Shown in pieces: positions 15,875 through 25,346 of a stretch of 64,000 nt of DNA. The translations under genes and the position numbers were made by a program. Below the pieces are notes generated by a model, which saw only the letters and a program-made list of their open reading frames with translations, did not search any database and had not been told where the DNA came from. The stretch is from Robertmurraya korlensis NBRC 107688 (lineage in GTDB: Bacteria; Bacillota; Bacilli; Bacillales; Cytobacillaceae), in NCBI RefSeq assembly GCF_001591645.1, contig NZ_BCVH01000011.1:62001-126000 (forward strand), in the 5' to 3' direction. The first letter of the stretch is position 1; each line of letters starts with the position of its first letter.

Positions 15875-17104
15875 ATGGCCCTTCAAATACTAACCTATAT
15901 TTCGTTTTCTGTGAGTCTGTTTGCAATGACAAGACAGTACCCTTTTCCGGAATTATCTGGATTCATTAGTGTAGGTATTGTTCTTGTCTTTGCCTTTTCG
16001 GCTCTTTTTGTTTTAAACAACATTTTAAAAAGTGAAGGCACAATTAAAAAGCTTTTTATATTGAATATAGCTTTTTTAATAGTATTGGTCCCTTACTCAA
16101 TTTTTCTTAAGGGAAATGATCTAGGCATTGCTTTAAGGTTTTTTATTATCTTAGTATTAGTCCTAACAAGCTTCTTCCTTCCTAGAAAGAAGTTTTTTGT
16201 GAATGCTTTCCTTGTAATAGCAACTCTCCATAGTTTATTTATAATTATTTTTGAATTGTATATTGTTTTCTTTTCCGACCCAGCTTTTCAAACCCATATT
16301 AGGAACACCGTTTTACATTTAGGGCTAGGGGATATTTATACCTATAATGGATACTTCTATAGAATTCAGATAAAAGGTAATGCAATTTTGCCTATTGCTT
16401 TTCTTGTAAGTTTATTCGCAATTACAGAGAAAAGGTTAAAAGTTACTGTAGCGACGATTCTGTTTCTAGGGACGTTTATTGCAGGAAATCTTGCTTTCCT
16501 TGTAGCGATTGCTGCGTACTTCCTTTTTTATCTATTTATATACCTTTTTAAGTTACTACGTTCAAAAAGGGAAATGGTGAAGGGAAAATTCTTTAAAGAT
16601 GTAAAAAGGACAGTCATTAGTTTGACTGTTTTGATCAGTTTCACACTTGCTATTTGTATTCCCATGTTTAATTATTTAAACGATGTTATTGTAAGAAAAT
16701 CTGAATATTCCATCCCAGCAAGGTTTGATCAAGTAGAAGTTCTATTTGATGATTTGTTTGAAAGTCCATCATCGGCTCTTTTCGGACAAGGATTAGGTAA
16801 TACACTCCAGGTTGAAACAGAATATAGAGACTATACGAATAATACGTACTTTGAATTACAAACCTTATATATCCTAAATCAAGTGGGAATACTATATATG
16901 ATTTTGTTTGTCATTACTAAAGCTTTCTTTGTATATAAGTTTTGGAATAATTCAAAGGTTTATGTCCTATATGGATGTTATTTATTGTATGCTCTATCAA
17001 ACCCATATGTATTTGATACTACAAATATTATTATCTTAATAGTACTAAGCTCGCTAAATAAATTACTAACAAAAGAGGGTACATTTAATGAGGGAAAAGT
17101 CTAA
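15875..17104 (+). CDS. Wzy-type polysaccharide polymerase (membrane protein)
   Basis: 409 aa of mostly hydrophobic sequence with about ten transmembrane helices and a large soluble loop (about 260-310) with FGQGLGNTLQ, as in O-antigen polymerase/ligase families. It would join lipid-linked repeat units outside the membrane. ATG 15875 has no good ribosome site. An AAGGGAGAG lies at 15836-15844 and is followed by in-frame ATT (15845) and ATA (15851) codons, so translation might begin upstream at a non-standard codon. Overlaps the next gene by 17 nt. Confidence 0.75.
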   Translation: MALQILTYISFSVSLFAMTRQYPFPELSGFISVGIVLVFAFSALFVLNNILKSEGTIKKLFILNIAFLIVLVPYSIFLKGNDLGIALRFFIILVLVLTSFFLPRKKFFVNAFLVIATLHSLFIIIFELYIVFFSDPAFQTHIRNTVLHLGLGDIYTYNGYFYRIQIKGNAILPIAFLVSLFAITEKRLKVTVATILFLGTFIAGNLAFLVAIAAYFLFYLFIYLFKLLRSKREMVKGKFFKDVKRTVISLTVLISFTLAICIPMFNYLNDVIVRKSEYSIPARFDQVEVLFDDLFESPSSALFGQGLGNTLQVETEYRDYTNNTYFELQTLYILNQVGILYMILFVITKAFFVYKFWNNSKVYVLYGCYLLYALSNPYVFDTTNIIILIVLSSLNKLLTKEGTFNEGKV

Positions 17105-17984
17105 AGTTTGTGCAGTATTGGTAAGTTATAATCCTGATTTGAAGGAACTTAAATCGAATCTTTTGTTAATAATTAATCAGGTTGAAAAGCTCTTTGTCGT
17201 GGACAATAGTGAACGTCCACTTAATATTGATGAAATTACAAATATCAGTTCTAAAATTGAGTGGATTTCGGTAGGGAGAAATAAGGGGATCGGTGCAGCT
17301 CAGAACTTGGGCATTCAGTCTGCGCTTAAAGAGAACTTTGATTCTATTTTGATTCTTGACCAGGATAGTACTCCACCACAGAATATGGTAGAGGGTCTCG
17401 TTACTGGAATTTCAGATTTAAAGGGACAAGGGAAAAATCCAGCTTGTATTGGTCCGGAGGTTTATAATAAGAACACAAAAGAAGCATACACACCTTTATT
17501 AAATAAAGGTGTTTCTTTTGATTCTATTTATATTGAAAAGGACTCAATGATTAGCTCAGGGACTTTGATACCAACGGATGCCATAAGAGAAATCGGTCTT
17601 ATGGAAGAAGGACTATTCATAGACTTAGTTGATTTTGAATGGTGTTGGAGAGCGAAGGAAATAGGATACAAGTGTTATGTTACAAAAAATGTGAGAATGG
17701 GACATATGGTGGGGCAAAAAAATATCACCATAATGGGTGTGTATACTCTACTAGTGCCATCCCCAATCAGGCATTATTACCAATTCCGAAATACTATACT
17801 GTTAATGAAGAGAAGCTATGTACCTACATATTGGAAATTTAGAACAGTAATTGAACGAGCCATTGACATGATTGCATATCCGTTATTTATATATCCCCGA
17901 TCAAATCGGTTAAGATATATACTAAAAGGATTATTGGACGGTCTCTCTGGAAAAAAGGGGAAATTTATTGATGATAAAAACTGA
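17088..17984 (+). CDS. Family 2 glycosyltransferase (rhamnosyltransferase-like)
   Basis: 298 aa. The GT-A start VCAVLVSYNPD, NKGIGAAQNLGI and the DxD-like ILDQDS (metal/nucleotide sugar binding) define the fold. GLFIDLVDFEWCWRAKEIGY and SPIRHYYQFRN resemble WbbL/RfbF-type rhamnosyltransferases. With dTDP-rhamnose genes downstream, a rhamnose donor is plausible. It is strongly similar to the next gene, so the pair looks like a tandem duplication. It starts inside the end of the polymerase gene. Confidence 0.85.
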   Translation: MREKSKVCAVLVSYNPDLKELKSNLLLIINQVEKLFVVDNSERPLNIDEITNISSKIEWISVGRNKGIGAAQNLGIQSALKENFDSILILDQDSTPPQNMVEGLVTGISDLKGQGKNPACIGPEVYNKNTKEAYTPLLNKGVSFDSIYIEKDSMISSGTLIPTDAIREIGLMEEGLFIDLVDFEWCWRAKEIGYKCYVTKNVRMGHMVGQKNITIMGVYTLLVPSPIRHYYQFRNTILLMKRSYVPTYWKFRTVIERAIDMIAYPLFIYPRSNRLRYILKGLLDGLSGKKGKFIDDKN

Positions 17985-18852
17985 AGACGTTTGTGCAATA
18001 ATAGTTACTTATAATCCGGATGTAACGGAGTTTATTGATAATATTCAATCTGTAAAGGAACAGGTAGGTCAAATATGTGTTGTAGATAACTCTACGAACG
18101 TACGGGCTCAGAATGACCTTAAAAATTTCTCTGATGAACAAAAGTATACTGTCATAACTAATCATAAAAACGTAGGCATTGCAAAGGCTCAAAATATTGG
18201 AACAGAGTGGGCCATGCAAAATGGTTTCGAGGCTTTCTTCTACCTCGATCAAGATAGTAAGATTGCTGACCAGACAGTTAACCGGTTAGTAGAACATCAA
18301 AAATCTCTAGCCTTAAAGGGCAAAAAAGTAGCGTGCATTGGTCCTTTGGCTTATAACAGAGACAAGTCTGAGGATAGTGTGTATCATACGTATGAAGGAA
18401 ATGATAGTCAGCTGATTGAAGTGAGTGAAACTTTAAGCTCGGGCATGCTAATTACAAAAAATGTGATAAAAGAAATTGGCTTAATGGAAGAGGAATTGTT
18501 TATTGACTTAGTCGATTACGAATGGTGTTGGCGAGCCAAAGATAAAGGTTTCACTACCTATATTGCTTCAGATGTAAAATTAGCTCATCGATTAGGAGAT
18601 GATCGATTTTCAATTCTAGGAGTGAATGTGGGACTTCCCTCACCCATTAGACATTACTACCAATTTAGAAACACCATAATTATCCTGAGAAGATCATATG
18701 TTCCTAAAGGATTTAAAAATAAATATCTATTGTACCTCCCTCTAAAATTTGTTTTTTATGCTTTATTTACTAAAAATAAAGGATTAAGGACAAAGATGAT
18801 GGTAAAAGGAATTAGGGATGGATTTCGTGGAGTAATGGGAAAAGGTATATAA
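17971..18852 (+). CDS. Family 2 glycosyltransferase (rhamnosyltransferase-like)
   Basis: 293 aa from ATG 17971, ten bases after an AAAGGGG run; a TTG lies one codon earlier. It shares the layout of the preceding protein: VCAIIVTYNPD, NVGIAKAQNIG, LDQDS, ELFIDLVDYEWCWRAK and SPIRHYYQFRNT. It overlaps the preceding gene by 14 nt, indicating translational coupling. Probably adds a deoxyhexose such as rhamnose to the lipid-linked repeat unit. Confidence 0.85.
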   Translation: MIKTEDVCAIIVTYNPDVTEFIDNIQSVKEQVGQICVVDNSTNVRAQNDLKNFSDEQKYTVITNHKNVGIAKAQNIGTEWAMQNGFEAFFYLDQDSKIADQTVNRLVEHQKSLALKGKKVACIGPLAYNRDKSEDSVYHTYEGNDSQLIEVSETLSSGMLITKNVIKEIGLMEEELFIDLVDYEWCWRAKDKGFTTYIASDVKLAHRLGDDRFSILGVNVGLPSPIRHYYQFRNTIIILRRSYVPKGFKNKYLLYLPLKFVFYALFTKNKGLRTKMMVKGIRDGFRGVMGKGI

Positions 18853-18909
18853 ATTACATCCTTAAAAGACTTACAAAGTCATAAGGAATTATTTTGGAGT
18901 TGTTAATAA

Positions 18910-19725
18910 ATGAGTTTTTCGGTATTAATGTCAGTCTATATGAAAGAAAAACCTGAATATTTACAAGCTTGCCTTGATAGTGTATTAAGTCAGACCGTGT
19001 TACCTAATGAAATTGTCATTATGGAAGACGGGAAGTTAACGGACAGTTTGTATGAAGTGCTAAATAGGTATAAAGAAGCAAACCCTTCTATAATTAAGTG
19101 TGTTAAATTAGAAAGAAACATGGGTTTAGGAAAGGCATTAGAGATTGGTGTTACTGAATGTAAATTTGATCTGATCGCTAGAATGGATTCAGACGATATA
19201 TGCCATCCAGAAAGGTTTGAAAAGCAGGTTTCTTACATGAAAGAACACCCTAAAGTAGATGTGGTTGGAACTTGGATAGGGGAATTTAGTGAAAATGCTG
19301 AGGAAATTGATACGATTCGCAAAGTTCCCATCACTTCAAATGAGGTTGTTGCCTATGCTAAAAAGAGGAACCCGCTTAACCATATGACAGTTATGTATAG
19401 AAAAGAGGCTGTTCTTTCGGCGGGTAATTATAAGCCTATGCTATGGAATGAAGACTATTACCTTTGGGTACGGATGCTTGTAAAAGGGATGGAAATAGTA
19501 AATATTCCTGAGGTTTTAGTATATGCACGAACTGGTAGCGAAATGTTTAAGAGACGTGGAGGAATTAAATACGTGCAAAGAGACGTAATTTTACAAATAG
19601 AGTTTCTTAAGCTTGGTTTTATAAATATAAGTACATTTCTTTCCAATATTGTTATTAGAAGCGTAGTTAGATTACTTCCTAATTCCATTCGAGGACTTTT
19701 TTATAAGAGTGTATTACGAAAGTAA
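18910..19725 (+). CDS. Family 2 glycosyltransferase
   Basis: 271 aa. GT-A domain with SVLMSVYMKEKPEYLQ.CLDSVLSQ, the EDG sequence after strand 2, LIARMDSDDI with the DxDD metal site, and an NEDYYLWVRM acceptor-side motif. This pattern is common in capsule and amylovoran-type galactosyl or glucosyl transferases. Cytoplasmic with no membrane segment. GGAG lies eight to ten bases before the ATG. Donor sugar unknown. Confidence 0.85.
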   Translation: MSFSVLMSVYMKEKPEYLQACLDSVLSQTVLPNEIVIMEDGKLTDSLYEVLNRYKEANPSIIKCVKLERNMGLGKALEIGVTECKFDLIARMDSDDICHPERFEKQVSYMKEHPKVDVVGTWIGEFSENAEEIDTIRKVPITSNEVVAYAKKRNPLNHMTVMYRKEAVLSAGNYKPMLWNEDYYLWVRMLVKGMEIVNIPEVLVYARTGSEMFKRRGGIKYVQRDVILQIEFLKLGFINISTFLSNIVIRSVVRLLPNSIRGLFYKSVLRK

Positions 19726-19789
19726 ATAGTAAAAATACATATTAAATATTTCTGCTACTGTATTAGACTATATTACTAAGGATGATGTT

Positions 19790-20755
19790 ATGAATTCGCA
19801 AGATATCAATAAAGTGTCTATTGCCATGTGTACATATAATGGGGAAAAATTTATTAGTGAGCAACTTGATAGTATAATGAATCAAACGAGGCTGCCAGAT
19901 GAATTAATCGTGTGTGATGATCGCTCAACAGATCGTACGATTGAAATCATTAATACATTTAAGACTAATGCTCCTTTTCCTGTGAAAATTATTATAAATG
20001 AAGTACAACTTGGGAGTACTAAAAATTTTGAAAAAGCAATTCAACACTGTAGTGGAGATGTTATCTTTCTAGCAGATCAGGATGACGTTTGGGACTTTCA
20101 TAAAATTTCTATAATGGAATCAAGATTTGTAGACCCAAAAGTGGGTATGGTCTTTACTAATGCGGAAATGGTTGATCAAGACCTTCAACCTCTTGGCTAT
20201 AGTCTATGGGAGTCAATCCCATTTACCGAGACTGAACAAGAAAGACTAGTATCAAATCCTCTTGATGTAATGATAAGAAAAAACGTTGTCACAGGAGCTG
20301 CGATGGCATTTCGATCATCGTTAACAGATGTTGTTTTTCCGTTTACTAATATCTGGGTACATGATGCATGGATAGCCATTCTCATAAGTTGTTTACGTAA
20401 TACGAAGGTAGAAATCATTGATAAGCCTTTAATAAAGTATAGGCAGCACGCTAATAATCAATTAGGGGCAAGCAAGAAAAATCTATCTGAACAAATTAGT
20501 CAGGCAAAGAAAAAAGAAAAGAAGCTAAACATAAACTTTAATGAGGTTATTAACCAAATAAAAGAGTATAAAATAGATGTTACAGAAGATACGATGCGTA
20601 AGCTATCAGAAAAGGTAAAGCATATGGAATTTCGCAATAGCCTACCGAAAAATGCCTTGGTTAGAGCAGGTAAAGTAGTAGCAGAGGCTAGCACATTAAG
20701 ATATAATCAATATTCGAATGGATATAAGACAATTCTAAAAGATCTCTTTTATTAG
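19790..20755 (+). CDS. Family 2 glycosyltransferase
   Basis: 321 aa. VSIAMCTYNGEKFISEQLDSI, CDDRSTD and FLADQDDVW show a GT-A enzyme of the RfbG/rhamnosyl type; VHDAWIA and IKYRQH.NN follow. A lysine-rich helical tail (about residues 235-275) may contact membrane or partner proteins. AAGGATG site upstream. It resembles the products of 20858 and 27551, so this subgroup was expanded inside the locus. Confidence 0.85.
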   Translation: MNSQDINKVSIAMCTYNGEKFISEQLDSIMNQTRLPDELIVCDDRSTDRTIEIINTFKTNAPFPVKIIINEVQLGSTKNFEKAIQHCSGDVIFLADQDDVWDFHKISIMESRFVDPKVGMVFTNAEMVDQDLQPLGYSLWESIPFTETEQERLVSNPLDVMIRKNVVTGAAMAFRSSLTDVVFPFTNIWVHDAWIAILISCLRNTKVEIIDKPLIKYRQHANNQLGASKKNLSEQISQAKKKEKKLNINFNEVINQIKEYKIDVTEDTMRKLSEKVKHMEFRNSLPKNALVRAGKVVAEASTLRYNQYSNGYKTILKDLFY

Positions 20756-20785
20756 GTTCTATTCATATTTAACGTTCCTTTTTTG

Positions 20786-20830
20786 AAAAATAAGGCATGA
20801 GTTTATTTGACTCCTGCCTTATTTTTATAA
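20786..20830 (+). terminator. Terminator or attenuator inside the glycosyltransferase operon
   Basis: AAAATAAGGCA (from 20787) pairs with TGCCTTATTTT (to 20825), ending in a T run. It lies between two co-directional glycosyltransferase genes and probably lowers expression of the second. Confidence 0.8.
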
Positions 20831-20857
20831 TAAAAAGGGGATTTGGAGGTTATTCGT

Positions 20858-21775
20858 TTGAAAAAGGTACAAGTATTAATGTCTACCTATAATGGTGAGA
20901 AATTTGTAAAACAACAATTGGATAGCTTAATGGCCCAAGATTATTCTCCGGTAGATATATTAATTAGAGATGACGGTTCAAAGGATTCAACGATCTCTAT
21001 TATCAATGAGTATAGTAAAGGGAATCCGAATATTACTCTAATTAAAGGTGAGAATAAAGGAGTTATAGCCAGTTTCTTTGAACTTGTCAAAAACAGTGCC
21101 TCTGATGCAGAGTATTTTGCTTTTTGTGACCAGGATGATGTTTGGAAGAAAACTAAAATTTCAAGAGCCGTTGAATTACTAGAACGAGAAGATAAAAATC
21201 TTCCGTTGTTATACTTCTCCCGATTAGAGCTAGTAGATGAAAATTTACATTTTCTAAGGCAGTCACAAATTCCTCCTCGGGGTCCTGCATTAGAAAATGC
21301 ATTGATTCAGAACATAGCCACAGGATGTACCATTGTATTTAACAAAAAAATGAGAGATTTGTTTTTATTACACCAACCAAACCCTTTAAACATAACAATG
21401 CATGATGCTTGGTTCTATCTGTTAGGTACCGCGTTAGGCAAAGTGGTTTACGATGAGACTGCTAATATATTATATAGACAGCACTCATCTAACACGTTAG
21501 GTATGGCAAATAATAAAATGAAAAGTGCAATGGTAAGATACCGGAATTTTAAAAAAGAGGGGAAGGAAAAACCTTATACCAAACAAGTGAAGGAATTCAT
21601 AAGATTACACGAAGCACAGCTTAGTGAGTCTCAAATACAGGTCATTCATAACTTTTTAAATAAAAGGGATTCTCTATTAAAAAGGGTTGATTACGCAAAT
21701 AATACTCCGTTGTTTCGTCAGAATAGCAGAGACTCTATCATATTTAGGTTGCTATACATTTTAAATAAATACTAA
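20858..21775 (+). CDS. Family 2 glycosyltransferase
   Basis: 305 aa from TTG 20858, seven bases after GGAGGT; an in-frame TTG at 20843 has no site. VQVLMSTYNGEKFVKQQLDSLMAQ, RDDGSKD and FCDQDDVWK mark the rhamnosyl-type GT2 subgroup. MHDAW.Y and YRQH.SN match the preceding enzyme. Last gene of the plus-strand operon, followed by a terminator shared with the convergent flippase gene. Confidence 0.85.
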   Translation: MKKVQVLMSTYNGEKFVKQQLDSLMAQDYSPVDILIRDDGSKDSTISIINEYSKGNPNITLIKGENKGVIASFFELVKNSASDAEYFAFCDQDDVWKKTKISRAVELLEREDKNLPLLYFSRLELVDENLHFLRQSQIPPRGPALENALIQNIATGCTIVFNKKMRDLFLLHQPNPLNITMHDAWFYLLGTALGKVVYDETANILYRQHSSNTLGMANNKMKSAMVRYRNFKKEGKEKPYTKQVKEFIRLHEAQLSESQIQVIHNFLNKRDSLLKRVDYANNTPLFRQNSRDSIIFRLLYILNKY

Positions 21776-21826
21776 AAAAGTGATGAAGGTGGCAAACTGC
21801 TTGCCATTTTCATCACTTTTTTTAAA
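21775..21826. terminator. Bidirectional terminator
   Basis: AAAAAGTGATGAA pairs with TTCATCACTTTTT across an inner GGCAA/TTGCC stem, and T or A runs flank both sides. It serves the glycosyltransferase gene on plus and the flippase gene on minus. Confidence 0.85.
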
Positions 21827-21828
21827 AG

Positions 21829-23103
21829 TTACTGATTACTCTTACTGGCTAATTTAGGCATCCAAATATGAATTCCTTTTTTCCATAAAAATATTGCCAT
21901 TAAAAGTGTCGCAAAGACTTCTGTTATTATTGCATTCCAGGCCGTCCCGAACTCCTTATAAGTAGGAATCAATAGTATCATTAAAATAATACTTAATATG
22001 CTTGAAACGATATAAATTCTAGAAAGCTGTTTCTTATAATCGAAGTTAATCATTGTTAATATTCCAAAGATACTTGCCCAACCAAGCACTAGCGGCATAG
22101 GTGATAAAATTTGTAACAATGGAATAGTTGGTTTATATTCAGGTCCCAAGCCTATTACTACTAGTTGTTCAGCAAACACACCAACTAGAAGGGATAAAGA
22201 TCCCATACTTATAGTAACGATGATAAACATTTTGTTTAAAATCAATATAGCTCTCTCTCGTGACTCTTGAAGTGCTTTGCTAAGGAAGGGATAAATGGTT
22301 TGTATCAATGGTGATACGGCACTAGCCACCGCTTTAACTACCTTCTCAGCACTTGAATAATAACCAACGATTGTATTGGAAGCAAAAAATCCAAGGATGA
22401 AAATATTGCTAGTCGTGTATAGACTTGTTACTACATTAGAAAGGAAGATGTGCCATCCTTCCTTAAGTTGGTGAACAATATCGTCTTTTGATGGCTTTAT
22501 GAATTTTATCTGGTGCTTCACAATTATGATGTAAATAGCAACAATTCCTATTGTTATAGAACCTAGAGAATTTAAGATAGGGACAATCAAAAAGTCTGCT
22601 TTTTCCTGTACCAAGATAAAAATCCCAATGGTGAAAATTGACTTTGAAATAACGTTTAATATTGAAATAATTTTCATTTTTTCAATCCCTTGGAAATACC
22701 AAATAGGAAAGGCGATATTTCCTATTACCATACCAAATGTTATGAAATAAATGATACTATTCTCATGAAATTTTGGGACTAGTAATACTAAAAAGATTAA
22801 AACGATTAAGCTAACAATGGCAAGTGCTATCCGGATTAACATGACTGTAGAAAATATTTTCGATAATCTGTTTTTATTATCTCTGGCCAAAGATATATCT
22901 CTGGTTGCAACTAAATTAAAACCATAGTCAGTAAAAAGTATAAAGTACTGTATAAATGCCTGGGCAAAGCTGATAAGTCCAAACTTGCTTGGTCCTACCA
23001 CTTGTAATAGGTATGGCAGTGTAACCAAGGGAAGTACGAAGTTTAAACCTTGAACACTTGCAAGGGACAGAAAGTTAGATATAAGTCTTTTTTTGGTAGA
23101 CAT
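21829..23103 (-). CDS. Wzx-type polysaccharide flippase
   Basis: 424 aa from the ATG at 23103 (MSTKKRLISNFLSL). About twelve to fourteen hydrophobic helices and the N-terminal LASVQGLNFVLPLVTLPYLLQVVGPSKFGL are typical of the MATE-like PST exporter family. It would flip undecaprenyl-linked repeat units across the membrane. An in-frame extension to a GTG at 23166 exists but begins with unlikely sequence. AAAGGAG is 14 nt from the ATG but only five from an in-frame ATA codon, so the true start is uncertain. The gene is inverted relative to the two flanking glycosyltransferase operons. Confidence 0.85.
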   Translation of the reverse strand: MSTKKRLISNFLSLASVQGLNFVLPLVTLPYLLQVVGPSKFGLISFAQAFIQYFILFTDYGFNLVATRDISLARDNKNRLSKIFSTVMLIRIALAIVSLIVLIFLVLLVPKFHENSIIYFITFGMVIGNIAFPIWYFQGIEKMKIISILNVISKSIFTIGIFILVQEKADFLIVPILNSLGSITIGIVAIYIIIVKHQIKFIKPSKDDIVHQLKEGWHIFLSNVVTSLYTTSNIFILGFFASNTIVGYYSSAEKVVKAVASAVSPLIQTIYPFLSKALQESRERAILILNKMFIIVTISMGSLSLLVGVFAEQLVVIGLGPEYKPTIPLLQILSPMPLVLGWASIFGILTMINFDYKKQLSRIYIVSSILSIILMILLIPTYKEFGTAWNAIITEVFATLLMAIFLWKKGIHIWMPKLASKSNQ

Positions 23104-23262
23104 GCTGTGTATAAATTCTCCTTTTATTAAAATCCATAGAAAAAATTCTGCTAAAAATACTGCCACGTAACATTATATACCTTTTAGCCTAACGACAGCC
23201 ACTTTGTTTATAGAATTTTGGTTGCATTTTCAGTATCTTCTGTTGTATTTTAAAGAACAAAA

Positions 23263-23285
23263 AACCACCTAGCTATTAGGTGGTT
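23263..23285 (-). terminator. Terminator of LCP 3
   Basis: AACCACCT (23263-23270) pairs with AGGTGGTT (23278-23285); on the minus strand it is followed by TTTTTTGTT. It sits 10 nt after the LCP 3 stop. Confidence 0.8.
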
Positions 23286-23294
23286 AAAAATTTA

Positions 23295-24281
23295 TTAATA
23301 ATCAGAGCTTGCAGTTACTGTATCATTGGGCAATTCAAGGTGGGTACGAAGGTCATTAGATAATGTTTGTCTAGTACTATCATCCACTAAATAGTACCAA
23401 ACACCATTACTTAATATTTTCCCCTCTCCTTCGATTTCAACCTTTTCAATTGATTCTGCAGCTGCAATATAGCTCTTCTGAATATCAATTATTTGTTTTA
23501 AAGTTAGGTTCGTTTTAATATTTCCTTGAAGTGCCTCAAGAATATCTTCGTAGTTAGTTAAAGCTTTTAAAGATTTCCCTTTAGCAATAACCTTAGAGAT
23601 TACTTCTCTTTGTCGTTCCTGTCTACCGAAGTCCCCACGTGGATCTTCTTTTCTCATTCGAGCATATTGTAATGCCTCTTCTCCAGTTAGCTTATGGTAA
23701 CCTTCTGATAAGTAAACACCATCTAATTCAAACTCATACTCATTATTTACCTCTATACCACCAACTGCATCAACAATGTCTTTAAATCCCTGCATATTTA
23801 CTTCTGCATAATAATCAATTGGGATGTTAAGGAAGTTTTCAATAGAAGTGATAGACATTTCTATCCCGCCAAATGCATAGGCGTGATTCATTTTATCAAT
23901 TGTACTATCGTCAGGGTCCTCAGGGTCAATTAAATCAGCTCTAGTGTCCCTTGGAATACTAACAATTTTTGTTGATTTTGTAATTGGATTGATTGTCATT
24001 ACTATCATGGTATCTGTACGACCACCATCACCTTCACGTTCATCTACTCCTAATAAAAGGATAGATATAGGATCTTTCTCAACAAACTCTGCTTGTTCTT
24101 CTCGTTTTTCTGATACTTCTCTCGAAATAGGATTGTGCATTTTATCAACTGCACTAGCCATATTTGAATAAACATTATATGCAAATACCCCAATACCCAC
24201 CAATAAAAAAGTGAATACTGTTAATAGGATTCTAATTACTCTTTTTGTTTTTCTTTTTTTTCTTCTTTCTCTGCTATCCAT
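23295..24281 (-). CDS. LytR-CpsA-Psr family wall polymer ligase (LCP 3)
   Basis: 328 aa. Basic tail RRKKRKTKR, one transmembrane helix (about 15-33), then the LCP domain with LLLGVDEREGDGGRTDTM, SIPRDTR, DKMNHAYAFGG and DFGRQERQREVI. It differs from LCP 1 and 2 by an insertion after IPRDTRADL (DPEDPDDS) and a longer C-terminal tail. It may serve the polymer made by the adjacent operons, while LCP 1/2 serve another. Divergent from the glycosyltransferase gene at 24513. Confidence 0.9.
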   Translation of the reverse strand: MDSRERRKKRKTKRVIRILLTVFTFLLVGIGVFAYNVYSNMASAVDKMHNPISREVSEKREEQAEFVEKDPISILLLGVDEREGDGGRTDTMIVMTINPITKSTKIVSIPRDTRADLIDPEDPDDSTIDKMNHAYAFGGIEMSITSIENFLNIPIDYYAEVNMQGFKDIVDAVGGIEVNNEYEFELDGVYLSEGYHKLTGEEALQYARMRKEDPRGDFGRQERQREVISKVIAKGKSLKALTNYEDILEALQGNIKTNLTLKQIIDIQKSYIAAAESIEKVEIEGEGKILSNGVWYYLVDDSTRQTLSNDLRTHLELPNDTVTASSDY

Positions 24282-24402
24282 ATGAGATCCCTTCTATATA
24301 AGGTATTTAACAGCTAAGAACACATTTAATTAAAATTATAATATTGACCTATGAAAAGATGCAACAAGAAATTGTTAACAAGGCTACAAATGTAAGAAAC
24401 AT

Positions 24403-24413
24403 GGTGGTATAAT
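24403..24413 (+). promoter_or_regulatory. Promoter of the second glycosyltransferase operon
   Basis: The extended -10 TGGTATAAT ends at 24413, about 100 nt before the first gene. No good -35 is seen, as is common with TGN extended -10 promoters. Confidence 0.5.
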
Positions 24414-24512
24414 AACAGTTTGTAAGAAGATGACTGATTTAAACCCGAGACGAAATTTAGAAATATCAGTGTTTTTTACTAGGAATAATCTAGATGAAAT
24501 GAGTGGGTAACA

Positions 24513-25298
24513 GTGAATAAGCCAATCTGTACAATTAGTATTGTAACATATAATAGCCAACATATTTTTAAAGTTATTGATAACATAAAAGAGGAATTTG
24601 GAACAGATAAACGCTTCAAGATTGTTGTTTTTGATAACAATTCAAACGCTGATTATAAAAAAAAGCTAGAAGAATATCGTGATTTTGCAGAAATTACTTT
24701 TAATGACGAGAATAAAGGGTTTGGGTTTGGACACAACTTTAACTTATTACAAGCAAATGAAACATACTTTGTTGTATTTAATCCAGATGTTATTTTAAAG
24801 AAAGAACATCTATTAGATATGATCAATGAAATGGAGAAGGATCGTTCGTATTCTTTGATGGTCCCAAAGGTGCTTAATTCTGATGGTACTAAGCAGCATT
24901 TAATAAGAAATCGTGTTTCTGTTTTTGATTATGCATTGAGATTTATACCGTTCAAAATAGTTAAGAATATTTTTCATACTAGACTTTCTACATATGAGTG
25001 TAGAGACATTTCAGATGATATCTTATCTGAGGTCCTAATCGGTTCAGGCTGCTTTATGTTATTTAGGGGAAGTGATTTCAAAGCTGTAGGAGGCTTTGAC
25101 GACCGCTATTTTATGTATTTTGAAGACTATGACCTTTGCCTCGAGCTTAATAAAAGGGGAAAGAAAATAATCTATAACCCTTTTGTGTCAGTTATTCACT
25201 ATTATGAGCGAGGGGCCCATAAAAATTTCAAACTGTTTAAGATTTTTATGGGCTCCATGTACAAGTTCTTTAATAAATGGGGCTGGAAATGGTATTAA
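24513..25298 (+). CDS. Family 2 glycosyltransferase (rhamnosyltransferase-like)
   Basis: 261 aa from GTG 24513. TISIVTYNS, FDNNS, NKGFGFGHNFN and VVFNPDV (the N-P-D form of the DxD site) place it among WbbL-like rhamnosyltransferases; GSGCFMLFRGSDF..VGGFDDRYFMYFEDYDLC is the conserved acceptor motif of that subgroup. Head of a second plus-strand polysaccharide operon that ends near 28252. Confidence 0.87.
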   Translation: MNKPICTISIVTYNSQHIFKVIDNIKEEFGTDKRFKIVVFDNNSNADYKKKLEEYRDFAEITFNDENKGFGFGHNFNLLQANETYFVVFNPDVILKKEHLLDMINEMEKDRSYSLMVPKVLNSDGTKQHLIRNRVSVFDYALRFIPFKIVKNIFHTRLSTYECRDISDDILSEVLIGSGCFMLFRGSDFKAVGGFDDRYFMYFEDYDLCLELNKRGKKIIYNPFVSVIHYYERGAHKNFKLFKIFMGSMYKFFNKWGWKWY

Positions 25299-25346
25299 TA
25301 CGCTATAACTGAGTGAAAATGCTATTCTAAACTAGAGGAGTTATTG

